From WLMZ01 sp043753895 (GTDB lineage: Bacteria; Actinomycetota; Acidimicrobiia; Acidimicrobiales; Ilumatobacteraceae): a stretch of DNA of 64,000 nucleotides. The notes below the pieces were generated by a model, which did no database searches, was not told where the DNA came from, and saw only the letters and a list, made by a program, of their open reading frames with translations. The position numbers and the translations under genes are program-made. The stretch spans positions 62,001 through 126,000 of the forward strand of contig JAYUWK010000052.1 of NCBI GenBank assembly GCA_043753895.1, in the 5' to 3' direction. Of the stretch, positions 15,318 through 25,002 are shown in pieces. Position 1 is the stretch's first letter. Each line of letters opens with the position of its first letter.

Positions 15318-16850
15318 ATGAATACCGAAGGCAATGAGATCGCCGTCGCACTCGACGGCATCGAGAAGAGATTCCCTGGGGTCATTGCCAATCACGACGT
15401 GAGCCTTACCGTGCGGCGCGGCACCATCCACGCGATCGTGGGCGAGAATGGGGCGGGCAAGTCCACCCTGATGAACACCCTCTACGGCATGCATCAGCCC
15501 GACGCCGGCACGATCACGGTGAACGGGGTCGAGCAGCACTTCAAGTCGCCGAGCGATGCCATCGCGGCCGGCATCGGCATGGTGCACCAGCACTTCATGC
15601 TCGCCGACAACTTCACCGTTCTCGAAAACATCATCCTCGGCGCGGAGCCCACCCATCTCGGTGTGCTCTCCAAAGGGGTTGCACGCGACCGCATCGCTGC
15701 CATCGCCACCGCCTCGGGCACACATGTCGACCTTGATGCCCCAGTGTCGCAGTTGGGTGTTGGGCAGCGTCAGCGAGTCGAGATCCTGAAGGTGCTCTAC
15801 CGCGGCGCGCGCATCCTCATCCTCGACGAGCCCACTGCGGTGTTGGTACCCCAGGAAGTCGACGAACTGTTCACCACCCTGCGCCACCTCGTCGATGACG
15901 GTGCAACCATCATCTTCATCTCCCACAAACTCGACGAAGTGCTGGCCGTGTCCGATGAGATCACCGTCATTCGCGACGGCACCACGGTCACCACTGTGTT
16001 CCCGCGCGATGTCGACCGCGCAAGGCTGGGCGAGCTGATGGTGGGTGCCGAGCTGCCGTCACCGGCAGGTCGAGAGTCAGAGGTCGGCAACACGGTGCGG
16101 CTGCAGGTCACCGGGCTCACCATCGGCAAACCCGGGCAACGCAATGTTCTCGACGACATCACCTTCACTGTGCACGAGAGCGAGATCGTCGGTATCGCCG
16201 GCGTCGAGGGCAATGGCCAGTTCGAATTGTGCGAGGCGATTCTCGGGCTCACCCCGATCATGTCGGGCACGGTGCAGATCGACGAGCACGACGTGACCAA
16301 CAGCTCCACTCGCGAACGCAAACAGACGGGCGTGAGCTACATACCTTTCGATCGCCATCGTGAGGGACTGATGCTCACCTCGCAGCTCTGGGAGAACACT
16401 CTGCTCGGACGCGAGGACGACGCTCGCTTCATGCGCGGCCCTCTGATCAATACGGCCGAAGCGCACCGTGACTGCACCGAGATCATCGAGCGATTCGATG
16501 TGCTCACACCCAGTGAGGTAGTTCCAGCTTTCGCTCTGTCCGGCGGCAATCAACAGAAGCTGCTCGTCGGACGAGAGCTGAGCAACCGCCCGAAGATCCT
16601 GCTCGCCGCCCACCCCACTCGTGGGGTTGACATCGGTGCGCAGGCGGCCATCTGGGCCGAGTTGCGCCGAGCTCGCGATGCTGGCTTGGCAGTGCTGCTC
16701 ATCTCTGCCGACCTCGACGAACTGATCGGACTCTCGGACCTGATTCTGGTGATGTACGACGGCAAGATCACCGCAACCCTCGACCCCGCTAAGGCCACGC
16801 CGAAGATGTTGGGTACCTATATGACCGGCGGAAGGCAAGAGGTGGCGTGA
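15318..16850 (+). CDS. Nucleoside ABC transporter ATPase (two nucleotide-binding domains)
   Basis: 510-residue tandem ATPase of the sugar/nucleoside importer class (NupO/YufO-like). The first half has Walker A GENGAGKST, signature LGVGQRQRVEI and Walker B ILILDEPTA. The second half is degenerate in Walker A (GVEGNGQFEL) but keeps LSGGNQQKLLVGREL, the normal asymmetry of this family. The ATG at 15318 has AAGGGGG upstream. Its stop overlaps the start of the first permease. Confidence 0.93.
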   Translation: MNTEGNEIAVALDGIEKRFPGVIANHDVSLTVRRGTIHAIVGENGAGKSTLMNTLYGMHQPDAGTITVNGVEQHFKSPSDAIAAGIGMVHQHFMLADNFTVLENIILGAEPTHLGVLSKGVARDRIAAIATASGTHVDLDAPVSQLGVGQRQRVEILKVLYRGARILILDEPTAVLVPQEVDELFTTLRHLVDDGATIIFISHKLDEVLAVSDEITVIRDGTTVTTVFPRDVDRARLGELMVGAELPSPAGRESEVGNTVRLQVTGLTIGKPGQRNVLDDITFTVHESEIVGIAGVEGNGQFELCEAILGLTPIMSGTVQIDEHDVTNSSTRERKQTGVSYIPFDRHREGLMLTSQLWENTLLGREDDARFMRGPLINTAEAHRDCTEIIERFDVLTPSEVVPAFALSGGNQQKLLVGRELSNRPKILLAAHPTRGVDIGAQAAIWAELRRARDAGLAVLLISADLDELIGLSDLILVMYDGKITATLDPAKATPKMLGTYMTGGRQEVA

Positions 16851-18007
16851 TGGTCAAAGAGACACGCATCCCCGTTGCCGATGGCGTCGGTCGCGGACTA
16901 TCGAGGCTGATGACACCCAAGCTGCACAACTCCAAGAACGGCCTCATCACCACGGCCAGCTCCATCGCCGCAGTTCTGCTCGCACTGGTGATCTCGGGCA
17001 TCATGCTCAAGCTCACCGGCAAGGACCCCATCGCCGCGTATCGCAAGATGATCGAGACAGGCTTTCAGGCGGACAAGATGCTCGAGGCTCTGCAACGCGC
17101 CACGCCGCTGATGCTGTCCGCCGTGGCGGTGGCCATCGGCTTCAAGATGAACCTGTTCAACATCGGCGTCGAGGGTCAGTACCTGTTTGCGGCGCTCGTC
17201 GCCGCTGTTGTGGGTGCCGAGGTCAGCCTGCCGGCCCCACTGCACGTGACGTTCATCCTCGTGGTGGCGATGGCCGCCGGCGCCTTCTGGGCCGGTATCG
17301 CTGCGCTACTCAAGGTGAAGCGGGGCGTCAACGAAGTGATCGCCACGATCATGCTCAACTATGTGGCGCTGTCGGTGATCCAGTGGCTGTTCGACTCGTT
17401 CTTTCGCGACAATTCCAAGAGCGACCTCAACGTGAAGACCAAGATCCTGCCGCGCAGCGCATGGATGCCCGACCTGGCCAAGGGTCGCCTGTCGAGCATG
17501 TTCATCATCGCCCTTGTCGTGGTGTTGGTGTACTGGATCGTTGTGTTCAAGAGCCGCTTCGGATTTCGGCTCCGCGCCTCGGGTATGAACGCGGTGGCCG
17601 CCCGCACCGCCGGCATCAGTAGTAACCGCATGATTTTCTCTGCGCTGATCATCTCCGGTGCTGTCGCGGGCCTGGTGGCGATGCCGTCGGTACTCGGCGA
17701 CATTCATGCCTACGGCCAGGGCGTGCCCGACGGCCTCGGCTTTGCGGGTATCGCCGTCGCTCTGCTCGGCCGCAATCATCCGCTCGGCATTGTTGCGGCC
17801 GCAGCGTTGTATGGCTTCCTCGACGCAACCGCCGGCGTGCTGCAGATCCAACATGTGCCCAGCTCGATCGTCGACGTGATCAAGGCGATCATCGTGCTCA
17901 CCGTCGTGATCGTGAACGAGGCCGTGACCCGTTGGATGAACCGCCGAACAGCGGCCCGAACGTCGTTGGCCCTCCAGGCGGCCAAGCCGGTCGGAGCCTT
18001 GGCATGA
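16850..18007 (+). CDS. Nucleoside ABC transporter permease (NupP-like)
   Basis: 385-residue permease of the BPD_transp_2 type with eight or more hydrophobic segments. Family blocks are MLSAVAVAIGFKMNLFNIGV (substrate-pathway region), GVNEVIATIMLNYVALSV and RLRASGMNAVAARTAGIS. The ATG at 16850 overlaps the ATPase stop (TGATG) and has GAGGTGG upstream; GTG 16847 is also possible. It pairs with the next permease to form the channel. Confidence 0.92.
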   Translation: MVKETRIPVADGVGRGLSRLMTPKLHNSKNGLITTASSIAAVLLALVISGIMLKLTGKDPIAAYRKMIETGFQADKMLEALQRATPLMLSAVAVAIGFKMNLFNIGVEGQYLFAALVAAVVGAEVSLPAPLHVTFILVVAMAAGAFWAGIAALLKVKRGVNEVIATIMLNYVALSVIQWLFDSFFRDNSKSDLNVKTKILPRSAWMPDLAKGRLSSMFIIALVVVLVYWIVVFKSRFGFRLRASGMNAVAARTAGISSNRMIFSALIISGAVAGLVAMPSVLGDIHAYGQGVPDGLGFAGIAVALLGRNHPLGIVAAAALYGFLDATAGVLQIQHVPSSIVDVIKAIIVLTVVIVNEAVTRWMNRRTAARTSLALQAAKPVGALA

Positions 18008-19308
18008 ACACCACCGAACTTGCTTCCGAGACCTCCCCTGCAGCTCGCCCCAACGTGTTCGCAGTCATCAACAGCCAACATGGACTGCGTCTCGTCACAG
18101 CGGGTACGTTGCTATTGGTCCTCCTCTCGATCACCCGGCTCATCACCGGCGCCGATGACCTCACCTCCTCGGGAACGATGGGCACCACCTTGCGCCTCAC
18201 CGTTCCCATCCTTCTGGCCGGTCTCGCGGGCCTGTGGTCAGAGCGGGTCGGCATCGTGAACATCGGTATCGAAGGCATGATGATCTTCGGCACGTGGTTC
18301 GGAGCGTATGGTGCTTGGCAATTCGGGCCGTGGATCGGCCTGCTTATGGGCGTGGGCGGCGGCGCAATTGGTGGTCTCATCCATGCCGTTGCCACCGTGC
18401 GATTTAACGTGGATCACGTGATCTCCGGTGTTGCCCTGAACCTGCTCGCCGCAGGCGGCATGCGCTACATGAGCGAACTCGTCTTCGTGGGAAAAAAGGG
18501 TGGTGGCATCAGTCAGTCGCCGCCACGCAAGTCGGCCATCCCCACCTTCGATGTTCCGTTCTTGGCAGGCGGCAAGTTGTTCGGCTGGAAGTCACCCGAC
18601 ATGCTCGGCTGGATCGAAAACAAGCATTGGTTCGTGATCAGCGACTTCGCTGGCATTCTGCGTGGCTTTGCATACGGCATGTCGTGGGCCACGCTCGTGG
18701 CGCTCTGCATGGTGCCGCTCACGGCGTGGGTGCTCTGGCGAACCCGTTTCGGTCTCCGCCTGCGTTCATCGGGTGAGGCGCCGTTCGCGGCTGAGAGCCT
18801 GGGCGTGAAGGTCACCCGGGTGCGATACGTGGGCGTGGTCATCAGCGGAGCCTTCGCCGGTTTAGGAGGCGCGTATCTGTCAGTGGTGTCGTTCTCGGCA
18901 TACAGGCAGGGCCAGACTGCCGGTCGCGGCTACATCGGCTTGGCCACGATGATCTTCGGCAACTGGCGACCGTCGGGTGTGTTGGGCGGCGCGATGTTGT
19001 TCGGTTTCTCCGACGCTCTGAAGTTGCGCCGCGACGACAGCATTCCGGCGCTGTTCTTGTTCATCAGCTTCGTCGCCGCGCTCGTCATGGTGATCTCGAT
19101 CTACCGCAAGCGACTGGTTCCGGGGATCATGGCTGCTGCATTCGGCGTGCTGTTCCTGGTGACCTATCTGACAGTCGACAAGGTGCCGAACTCGCTTACA
19201 CAGGCCACCCCGTATCTGGTCACGTTGCTCGTGCTCGCCACGGCCAGCCAACACCTACGCCCGCCCGTCTACGCGGGCCGCCCGTATCGACCCGGCGAGA
19301 GTCACTAG
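18004..19308 (+). CDS. Nucleoside ABC transporter permease (NupQ-like)
   Basis: 434-residue second permease of the importer. Characteristic blocks are LRLTVPILLAGLAGLWSERV, VGIVNIGIEGMM, and RLRSSGEAPFAAESLGVKV followed by GAFAGLGGAYLS. The ATG at 18004 overlaps the previous stop by four bases. It is longer than many homologues because of extra hydrophobic segments near the C-terminus (GIMAAAFGVLFLVTYL), probably two added helices. Its 3' end meets queF tail to tail. Confidence 0.92.
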   Translation: MNTTELASETSPAARPNVFAVINSQHGLRLVTAGTLLLVLLSITRLITGADDLTSSGTMGTTLRLTVPILLAGLAGLWSERVGIVNIGIEGMMIFGTWFGAYGAWQFGPWIGLLMGVGGGAIGGLIHAVATVRFNVDHVISGVALNLLAAGGMRYMSELVFVGKKGGGISQSPPRKSAIPTFDVPFLAGGKLFGWKSPDMLGWIENKHWFVISDFAGILRGFAYGMSWATLVALCMVPLTAWVLWRTRFGLRLRSSGEAPFAAESLGVKVTRVRYVGVVISGAFAGLGGAYLSVVSFSAYRQGQTAGRGYIGLATMIFGNWRPSGVLGGAMLFGFSDALKLRRDDSIPALFLFISFVAALVMVISIYRKRLVPGIMAAAFGVLFLVTYLTVDKVPNSLTQATPYLVTLLVLATASQHLRPPVYAGRPYRPGESH

Positions 19309-19328
19309 CTCATCAGTAATTGGGCCGT

Positions 19329-19736
19329 TCAGCGCCCGAGTTCGCTGATCGCTTGCACTTCGATGCCACCACGCGGCCGTTGGGTGAGGGTCACCTTCAC
19401 CCGTTGGGGCTGCGCGGTGAGCATCACCTCACCTGCGATCTCGGCGGCGAGCGCCTCGGCAAACACAGCGCGGTCACGAAAGCTCCACAGATAGAGCTTC
19501 AAACTCTTGCTCTCGATGCAGTAGCGATCGGGGGTGTATTCGATGACCACATGCGACAGATCGGGCTGCTGAGTTACCGGGCACACGCTCGATAGTTCGT
19601 CGGTGGTGAAACGAACCGAGCTCACGTTCGCCGGCGCGGGGAACACCTCGACATGGTCGATGGCGTGACGCACGGTGCTGCCGAGCACTGTGAGCGCGTC
19701 GGGCTCGGGAAGCTGTTCGGACTCGGAGAGATTCAT
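19329..19736 (-). CDS. queF: NADPH-dependent 7-cyano-7-deazaguanine reductase QueF
   Basis: 135-residue short-type QueF (T-fold), reducing preQ0 to preQ1 in queuosine synthesis. The catalytic Cys is in SSVCPVTQQPD, the Asp follows in the same block, and the QueF motif ESKSLKLYLWSFRD is complete. The ATG at 19736 gives the usual length. The open frame continues far upstream only as antisense to the dioxygenase gene and is not coding. No other queuosine gene is visible here; the start is 24 bases from the divergent phyH start. Confidence 0.92.
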   Translation of the reverse strand: MNLSESEQLPEPDALTVLGSTVRHAIDHVEVFPAPANVSSVRFTTDELSSVCPVTQQPDLSHVVIEYTPDRYCIESKSLKLYLWSFRDRAVFAEALAAEIAGEVMLTAQPQRVKVTLTQRPRGGIEVQAISELGR

Positions 19737-19760
19737 GGGGAGAAAGGCTACGGTGGAGCC

Positions 19761-20633
19761 ATGCCAAGTGTTCTCTCCGATGTCCAGATCGAGTCGTACC
19801 ACCACGACGGTTTCCTGGTGCTGCCCGGCTTTGCCAGCGCCGATTCCTGCGCCGCACTGCGCCAGCGCGCCGTTGCGATGGTCGACGCGTTCCAGCCGAG
19901 CGAGCGCCGCTCGGTGTTCACCACCAACGAACAGGACCGCGTCAGCAATGGCGAGTTTCTCGATTCCGCCACGGGCATGTGGTGCTTCTTCGAGGAAGCG
20001 GCATTTGGCACCGACGGCCAACTCCAGCAGGACAAGTCGTTGTCGATCAACAAGATCGGCCACGCGATGCACGACCTCGATCCCGTGTTCGAATCGTTCA
20101 GCTATACCCCCGAACTCGCCAGCGTCGCAGCCGATATCGGCCTGCGCGATGCGCTCGCACTGCAGAGCATGTACATCTTCAAGCAGCCCCATATCGGAGG
20201 CGAGGTCGGTTGCCATCAAGACGCCACGTTCCTGTACACCGATCCGATAACGGTCACCGGGTTCTGGTTCGCGATCGAGGATGCCACGCTGGAAAACGGT
20301 TGTCTGTGGGCTGCCCCCGGTGGGCACCGCACCTCGTTGCGTAAGGTCTTCAAGCGTGCGGGTTCGGACAACGAAGGCGACACGCTGTTCGACCAACTCG
20401 ACCCCACCCCGCTCCCCTCGCCCAGCGAGCTGGTGCCCCTCGAAGTTGCGGCCGGAACGATGGTCGTACTGCACGGACTGCTCCCTCATTGGAGCGACGT
20501 AAACCGTTCGGCGAAGAGCCGTCACGCGTTCTCGCTGCACTGCATCTCTGCGGCTGCCGACTACCCGGCATGGAACTGGCTGCAGCGTTCGCCTGAATTG
20601 CCGTTGCGTCGACTCGATCGGGTCCCGGCGTGA
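19761..20633 (+). CDS. Phytanoyl-CoA dioxygenase (PhyH) family protein
   Basis: 290-residue Fe(II)/2-oxoglutarate-dependent dioxygenase. The facial triad is readable as HQD (VGCHQDATFLY) plus the distal His in GLLPHWSDVNRS, followed by the Arg/Ser of KSRHAFSLH that holds 2-oxoglutarate. The WAAPGGHRTSL block is typical of PhyH. The substrate is unknown. Its stop overlaps the GTG of adenosine deaminase, so it belongs to the salvage operon by position, an unexpected partner. Confidence 0.88.
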   Translation: MPSVLSDVQIESYHHDGFLVLPGFASADSCAALRQRAVAMVDAFQPSERRSVFTTNEQDRVSNGEFLDSATGMWCFFEEAAFGTDGQLQQDKSLSINKIGHAMHDLDPVFESFSYTPELASVAADIGLRDALALQSMYIFKQPHIGGEVGCHQDATFLYTDPITVTGFWFAIEDATLENGCLWAAPGGHRTSLRKVFKRAGSDNEGDTLFDQLDPTPLPSPSELVPLEVAAGTMVVLHGLLPHWSDVNRSAKSRHAFSLHCISAAADYPAWNWLQRSPELPLRRLDRVPA

Positions 20634-21706
20634 ACCACGAACTCCTCCGCCAGGCACCCAAAGCACTGTTGCACGATCATCTCGATGGCGGGCTACGGCC
20701 GCAGACCGTCATCGAACTGGCCGATGAGTACGGCTATCGCAACCTGCCGACCCACGATGTCACCGAGCTGTCGAGCTGGTTCAATCGCGGCGCGAAGCGC
20801 AACGATCTGGTGTTGTACCTCGAGACGTTCGCGCACACCGTTGGCGTGATGCAGCACCGCGACGCCATCGAGCGCGTGGCCTACGAGTGCGCTGTCGATC
20901 TTGCCGCCGACGGGGTGGTGTATGCCGAAGTGCGCTTCGCACCCGAGCTCAACACCGAGGCCGGGCTCACACTCGACGAGGTCGTGCATGCGGTACTCGC
21001 CGGTTTCGATCGAGGCTCCGCGGGCACCGACCTCACCATCTACCTCATCTGCTGCGCGATGCGTACTGCGGCACGCTCGCTGGAGATCGCCGAGCTTGCA
21101 GTGCGCTGGCGCGATCAGGGTGTGGTCGGTTTCGACATTGCGGGGGCCGAAGCCGGTTACCCACCAACGCGTCACCTCGATGCGTTTCAATTCGTGCAGC
21201 GCTCGAACTTCCACGCCACCATCCATGCCGGCGAGGCGTTCGGGCTGCCGTCGATCTGGGAGGCCGTGCAGTGGTGCGGCGCAGAACGGCTCGGCCACGG
21301 CGTGCGCATCGTCGACGACATCACCGGAACCCCGGGCGACGAGACGCTCGGACGACTTGCTGCCTACGTGCGCGACCGGCGCATCCCACTCGAGCTGTGC
21401 CCTACGTCGAACGTGGGCACCGGCGTGTGCGCATCGATCGCCGAGCATCCCATCGGCATGTTGCGACGTCTGCGCTTTCGCGTCACGGTGAACACCGATA
21501 ACCGACTGATGAGCGACACCTCGATGACCAAAGAAATGACCCAACTCGCCGACGCGTTCGGTTGGGGTCTCGATGATTTCGAATGGCTCACCATCAACGC
21601 GATGAAGAGTGCCTTCGCTCCGTTCCCCAAACGGCTCAGCATCATCAATGGATTGGTGAAGCCTCGCTACGCACTGCTGCGCAACAGCAGCAGCGTGCCA
21701 GAATGA
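20630..21706 (+). CDS. add: Adenosine deaminase
   Basis: 358-residue zinc hydrolase converting adenosine to inosine. Zinc ligands and catalytic residues appear in LLHDHLDGG (HxH near residues 15-17), HAGEAFG (His and Glu), ERLGHGVRI and VNTDNRLMS (Asp). The GTG at 20630 overlaps the dioxygenase stop, and the gene overlaps upp by ATGA. With the importer just upstream it forms the first step of adenosine use. Confidence 0.93.
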   Translation: MNHELLRQAPKALLHDHLDGGLRPQTVIELADEYGYRNLPTHDVTELSSWFNRGAKRNDLVLYLETFAHTVGVMQHRDAIERVAYECAVDLAADGVVYAEVRFAPELNTEAGLTLDEVVHAVLAGFDRGSAGTDLTIYLICCAMRTAARSLEIAELAVRWRDQGVVGFDIAGAEAGYPPTRHLDAFQFVQRSNFHATIHAGEAFGLPSIWEAVQWCGAERLGHGVRIVDDITGTPGDETLGRLAAYVRDRRIPLELCPTSNVGTGVCASIAEHPIGMLRRLRFRVTVNTDNRLMSDTSMTKEMTQLADAFGWGLDDFEWLTINAMKSAFAPFPKRLSIINGLVKPRYALLRNSSSVPE

Positions 21707-22344
21707 CAGCTATGTCCGTTCAGGTTCACGTCGTCGAACACCCGCTCATCGCTGCAGCGCTCACCCGCATTCGCGACGAATCCACCCCCAACACGATCTT
21801 TCGCCAGGAACTCGAGCGCATCGGCACCCTGCTGCTCGCCGAGGCGACCCACTCGTTGGCCACCACCGAGATCTCGGTGCAGACCCCCATCCAAATGACC
21901 ACTGGTCGGGCGCTCACCAGCGAACCGGTGATCGTGCCGATCCTGCGCGCCGGGCTCGGCTTCCTGCAGTCCGCACAGACACTCATGCCCGGAGCCGACA
22001 TCGGGTTTGTGGGCATCTCGCGGGACGAGGAAACCTTTCAGCCCAAGCCGTATGTGAACAAGCTGCCCGAATCGTTGGTGGGACGCACGTGCTTCGTGCT
22101 TGACCCCATGCTCGCCACCGGCGGATCACTCGCGCTCGCGTGCCGGCTCCTGATCGCGCGCGGCGCGAACACGCCCATCATCGTGGTGTGCGCGCTGGCC
22201 GCTCCCGAGGGCATCGCCGCGATCGAGCACGAGGGTCTCGACACCGAGATCTTCACCGCCTCGATCGACGAGCGCCTCAACGAGCATGCCTACATCGTGC
22301 CGGGCCTGGGCGACGCCGGCGATCGCCAATTCGGCGCCGCATAG
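21703..22344 (+). CDS. upp: Uracil phosphoribosyltransferase
   Basis: 213-residue enzyme making UMP from uracil and PRPP. The PRPP loop is LDPMLATGGSLALA, and the uracil-site region near the C-terminus is AYIVPGLGDAGDRQFG. EPVIVPILRAGLGF is also conserved. The ATG at 21703 overlaps the deaminase stop; ATG 21712 (MSVQVHVVEHP) is an equally usual N-terminus. Co-transcribed with adenosine deaminase. Confidence 0.94.
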   Translation: MTAMSVQVHVVEHPLIAAALTRIRDESTPNTIFRQELERIGTLLLAEATHSLATTEISVQTPIQMTTGRALTSEPVIVPILRAGLGFLQSAQTLMPGADIGFVGISRDEETFQPKPYVNKLPESLVGRTCFVLDPMLATGGSLALACRLLIARGANTPIIVVCALAAPEGIAAIEHEGLDTEIFTASIDERLNEHAYIVPGLGDAGDRQFGAA

Positions 22345-22393
22345 CGCTCGCGCCACCACCGACGCCACCACCGACGTAGGGACAGGCGAGGAC

Positions 22394-23983
22394 CTACAGC
22401 AGCGCTGCAAGCGCGCCAAGATACAGCGCGGGGTCCCGGCCGATTGCCTCGCCGTAGAGCTTGACCTTCGGCTCGGTACCGCTAGGGCGTACCTGCAACC
22501 GAATGTCTCCGAGCCAGACGCGCAACAAGCCTGCTTCATCGAACCATTCCACACCGGTGACGGGCAGCCCGCCGACCTCGGCGGGTGGTGCGTCGCGCAG
22601 CGCAGCGACACGTTCTGCAGCGACGACGGGATCGAGCCGCACCGACTGCTCGGCGGTGACGTGATGGCCATATCGAGCGGCCAATGCATCGAGGCGATCC
22701 TGCAGCGACACACCATCGGATGCAGCGAGCGCCGCGACCTCGGCCATCAGCACCGCTGCGGTGATGCCATCTTTGTCCATCGGCTGTTGAGTCACGAGAT
22801 ATCCGAGCGCCTGCTCGTAGCCGAACACGAACCGAAGCTCAGGATGATCGAGCACCGTGCGGCCAATCCACTTGAAGCCGGTGAAGGTCTCCTTGAAGTG
22901 CACGCCATGGTCTGCCGCCATACGACTGAGCAGCGACGACGAGACGAGCGTGGTGACAACGAGGCGATCGTCGCCAGCAGTGTGCCCGAGGATGTGATCG
23001 GCGAGCAGCCAACCGAGTTCGTCGCCGGTGAGCCGACGCCACCCTCCGTCGGCCCTAGGGATGGCCGCGCCCAATCGATCGGCGTCGGGATCGTTGGCCA
23101 AGGCCAGCAGTGCGTGTGATTCGCTTGCCCGATCGAGAAGCAGGTCCATCGCACCGGGTTCCTCGGGATTGGGGAACGCCACCGTGGGAAAGTCGGGATC
23201 GGGCTGTTGCTGCGCGTCGACGACAAAAGGTGCCGGCAAAGCCGACGCAGCGAAGGCCTCGAGCAACGTGGCCCCGCCGACACCGTGCATCGCAGTGTAG
23301 GCAACAGCGACGCCGCGAACCTCAGGACGCAACCGGACAGCCGGCACCGACTGCACGAAATTCGACGCCGCCGAGGTATCGAGGTGCTCGATCAGAGGAT
23401 CGTCAGCATCGGCAAGTGGTACCGCACAGGGATCGAACGTATCGATGCACGCCGCAATGCCGGTGTCGTGGGGTGGCACGATCTGCGCACCATCTCCGAG
23501 ATAGACCTTGTACCCGTTATCGGCAGCCGGGTTGTGGCTCGCGGTGACCATCACGCCGGCGATGGCGTTGTACTCGATGATGTTCCACGCAAGCACCGGC
23601 GTAGGAAGCGCCGACGGAAGGACGAAGGCGCGGATGCCGGACGCCGCCACGACACGGGCGGTATCCAGCGCGAAGTCGTGGCTCTTGTGGCGCGCGTCGT
23701 AGCCGATGATGATGCCGCGATCGCCGGCGTCTGGCCACGTATCGAGTACATAGCGCGCGAGCCCCGCGGCAGCCTGACGCACCACGAGGCGGTTCATCCT
23801 CAACGGCCCTGCGCCCATGGCGCCGCGCAACCCGGCCGTGCCGAATTGCAGCCGGCCGCGGAACCGCGCTGCGAGTTCGGGGCCCGATGCGTCGATCAGG
23901 TCGGCGAGCTCGGCACGAACATCGGCATCGGGTTCTGCTTCGAGCCACAGTCGCGCCCGTTCGGCAACATCATCGTCGCCCAT
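22394..23983 (-). CDS. Phosphohexomutase/phosphopentomutase (PgcA/ManB family)
   Basis: 529-residue alpha-D-phosphohexomutase superfamily enzyme. The phospho-Ser loop is TASHNPAADNGYKVY, the Mg site NDPDADRLG, the sugar loop GYEQALG and the phosphate loop RPSGTEPKVKLY; an N-terminal FGTAGLRG is present. In Mycobacterium tuberculosis the equivalent pmmB lies by upp and add, and nucleoside context suggests ribose-1-phosphate may be a substrate (phosphopentomutase). Its ATG overlaps the stop of the adenosine-kinase-like gene (TGATG). Confidence 0.9.
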   Translation of the reverse strand: MGDDDVAERARLWLEAEPDADVRAELADLIDASGPELAARFRGRLQFGTAGLRGAMGAGPLRMNRLVVRQAAAGLARYVLDTWPDAGDRGIIIGYDARHKSHDFALDTARVVAASGIRAFVLPSALPTPVLAWNIIEYNAIAGVMVTASHNPAADNGYKVYLGDGAQIVPPHDTGIAACIDTFDPCAVPLADADDPLIEHLDTSAASNFVQSVPAVRLRPEVRGVAVAYTAMHGVGGATLLEAFAASALPAPFVVDAQQQPDPDFPTVAFPNPEEPGAMDLLLDRASESHALLALANDPDADRLGAAIPRADGGWRRLTGDELGWLLADHILGHTAGDDRLVVTTLVSSSLLSRMAADHGVHFKETFTGFKWIGRTVLDHPELRFVFGYEQALGYLVTQQPMDKDGITAAVLMAEVAALAASDGVSLQDRLDALAARYGHHVTAEQSVRLDPVVAAERVAALRDAPPAEVGGLPVTGVEWFDEAGLLRVWLGDIRLQVRPSGTEPKVKLYGEAIGRDPALYLGALAALL

Positions 23984-24975
23984 CAGGCTAGCTTTCGCAG
24001 CTCGACCAATGGTCGTGGACCGACGTGGGAGATCACCTCAGCAGCGGCAATGGATCCGAGTCGGCCGCATTCCGCGAGATCCATGCCCCGGGTGTACCCG
24101 TAGAGGAAGCCCGACGCGAAGAGGTCGCCTGCACCGGTGGTGTCGAGCACGAGTTCCACCGGTTCGGCAGCGATGACCAGGACATCGTCGGCGGTGATGA
24201 TGACAGAGCCCTGCGGGCCGCGTGTGATCGCAGCGAGAGCACAATCAGTGCGCACGGCGGCAACGGCATCGTCGAAGGAGTCGACCTGATAGAGGGACAG
24301 TAATTCATCTTCGTTCCCGAAAAGAATGTCGACCTCGTCGGTGACAAGCGCCCGAAAATCGTCGCGATGACGATCGACACAGAATGAGTCGCTCAGCGTG
24401 AGCGACACCATTCGGCCGTGTTCGTGGGCAACACGCGAGGCGTGACGGAAGGCTTCCTTGGCTTCCTGACGATCGAAGAGATAGCCCTCCATGTACAGCA
24501 CCCGCCCGGCAGCGACCGTGGGCATGTCGATGTCGGGTGGGCACAGCATGGACGACACCCCGAGGTAGGTGTTCATCGTGCGCTGCGCGTCGGGGGTGAC
24601 CACGATGATGCAGCGACCCGTGGGGGTCTCGACTTCCGGCGCTCCGGGTCGGAAAGCGACCCCAACAGCGCGCAGGTCGTGGCCGAAAACCTGACCGAGT
24701 TCGTCGTTGCTGACCTTGCCGATGTAGGCCGCCGTGCCGCCAAACGACGCCACACCGCACATGGTGTTGGCCGCGGAGCCGCCGCTCATCTCGACCGCCG
24801 AGCCGAGCGCACGGTAGAGGGAGACGGCGCGTTCGGTCTCGATCAGCGTCATCGACCCCTTCACCAGCGACTCGCGGTGGATGAACGAATCGTCGGCATG
24901 CGCGATCACATCGACCAAGGCATTGCCGATGCCGACGACATCGAACTCGGCGGTGTCTGGTTCAGTCGATGGCAC
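23983..24975 (-). CDS. PfkB family kinase, adenosine-kinase-like
   Basis: 330-residue ribokinase-fold kinase. PfkB signature 1 is MSGGSAANTMCGVASFGG and signature 2 is DTTGAGDLFASGFLYGYTRG with the catalytic Asp. The start VVGIGNALVDVIA, the block TPDAQRTMNTYLG and the end HVGPRP match the bacterial adenosine kinase group, making AMP from adenosine. The start is GTG at 24975; the long frame upstream is antisense to the aminopeptidase. It forms a two-gene operon with the mutase. Confidence 0.87.
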   Translation of the reverse strand: MPSTEPDTAEFDVVGIGNALVDVIAHADDSFIHRESLVKGSMTLIETERAVSLYRALGSAVEMSGGSAANTMCGVASFGGTAAYIGKVSNDELGQVFGHDLRAVGVAFRPGAPEVETPTGRCIIVVTPDAQRTMNTYLGVSSMLCPPDIDMPTVAAGRVLYMEGYLFDRQEAKEAFRHASRVAHEHGRMVSLTLSDSFCVDRHRDDFRALVTDEVDILFGNEDELLSLYQVDSFDDAVAAVRTDCALAAITRGPQGSVIITADDVLVIAAEPVELVLDTTGAGDLFASGFLYGYTRGMDLAECGRLGSIAAAEVISHVGPRPLVELRKLA

Positions 24976-25002
24976 GGCACCTGACGCTAGCGGCCGAGTA
25001 GC

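Noticed and set aside
19737..20666. Long minus-strand open frame continuing upstream of queF
   Set aside because: It is antisense to the PhyH gene and has no family motifs; QueF itself is complete from 19736.
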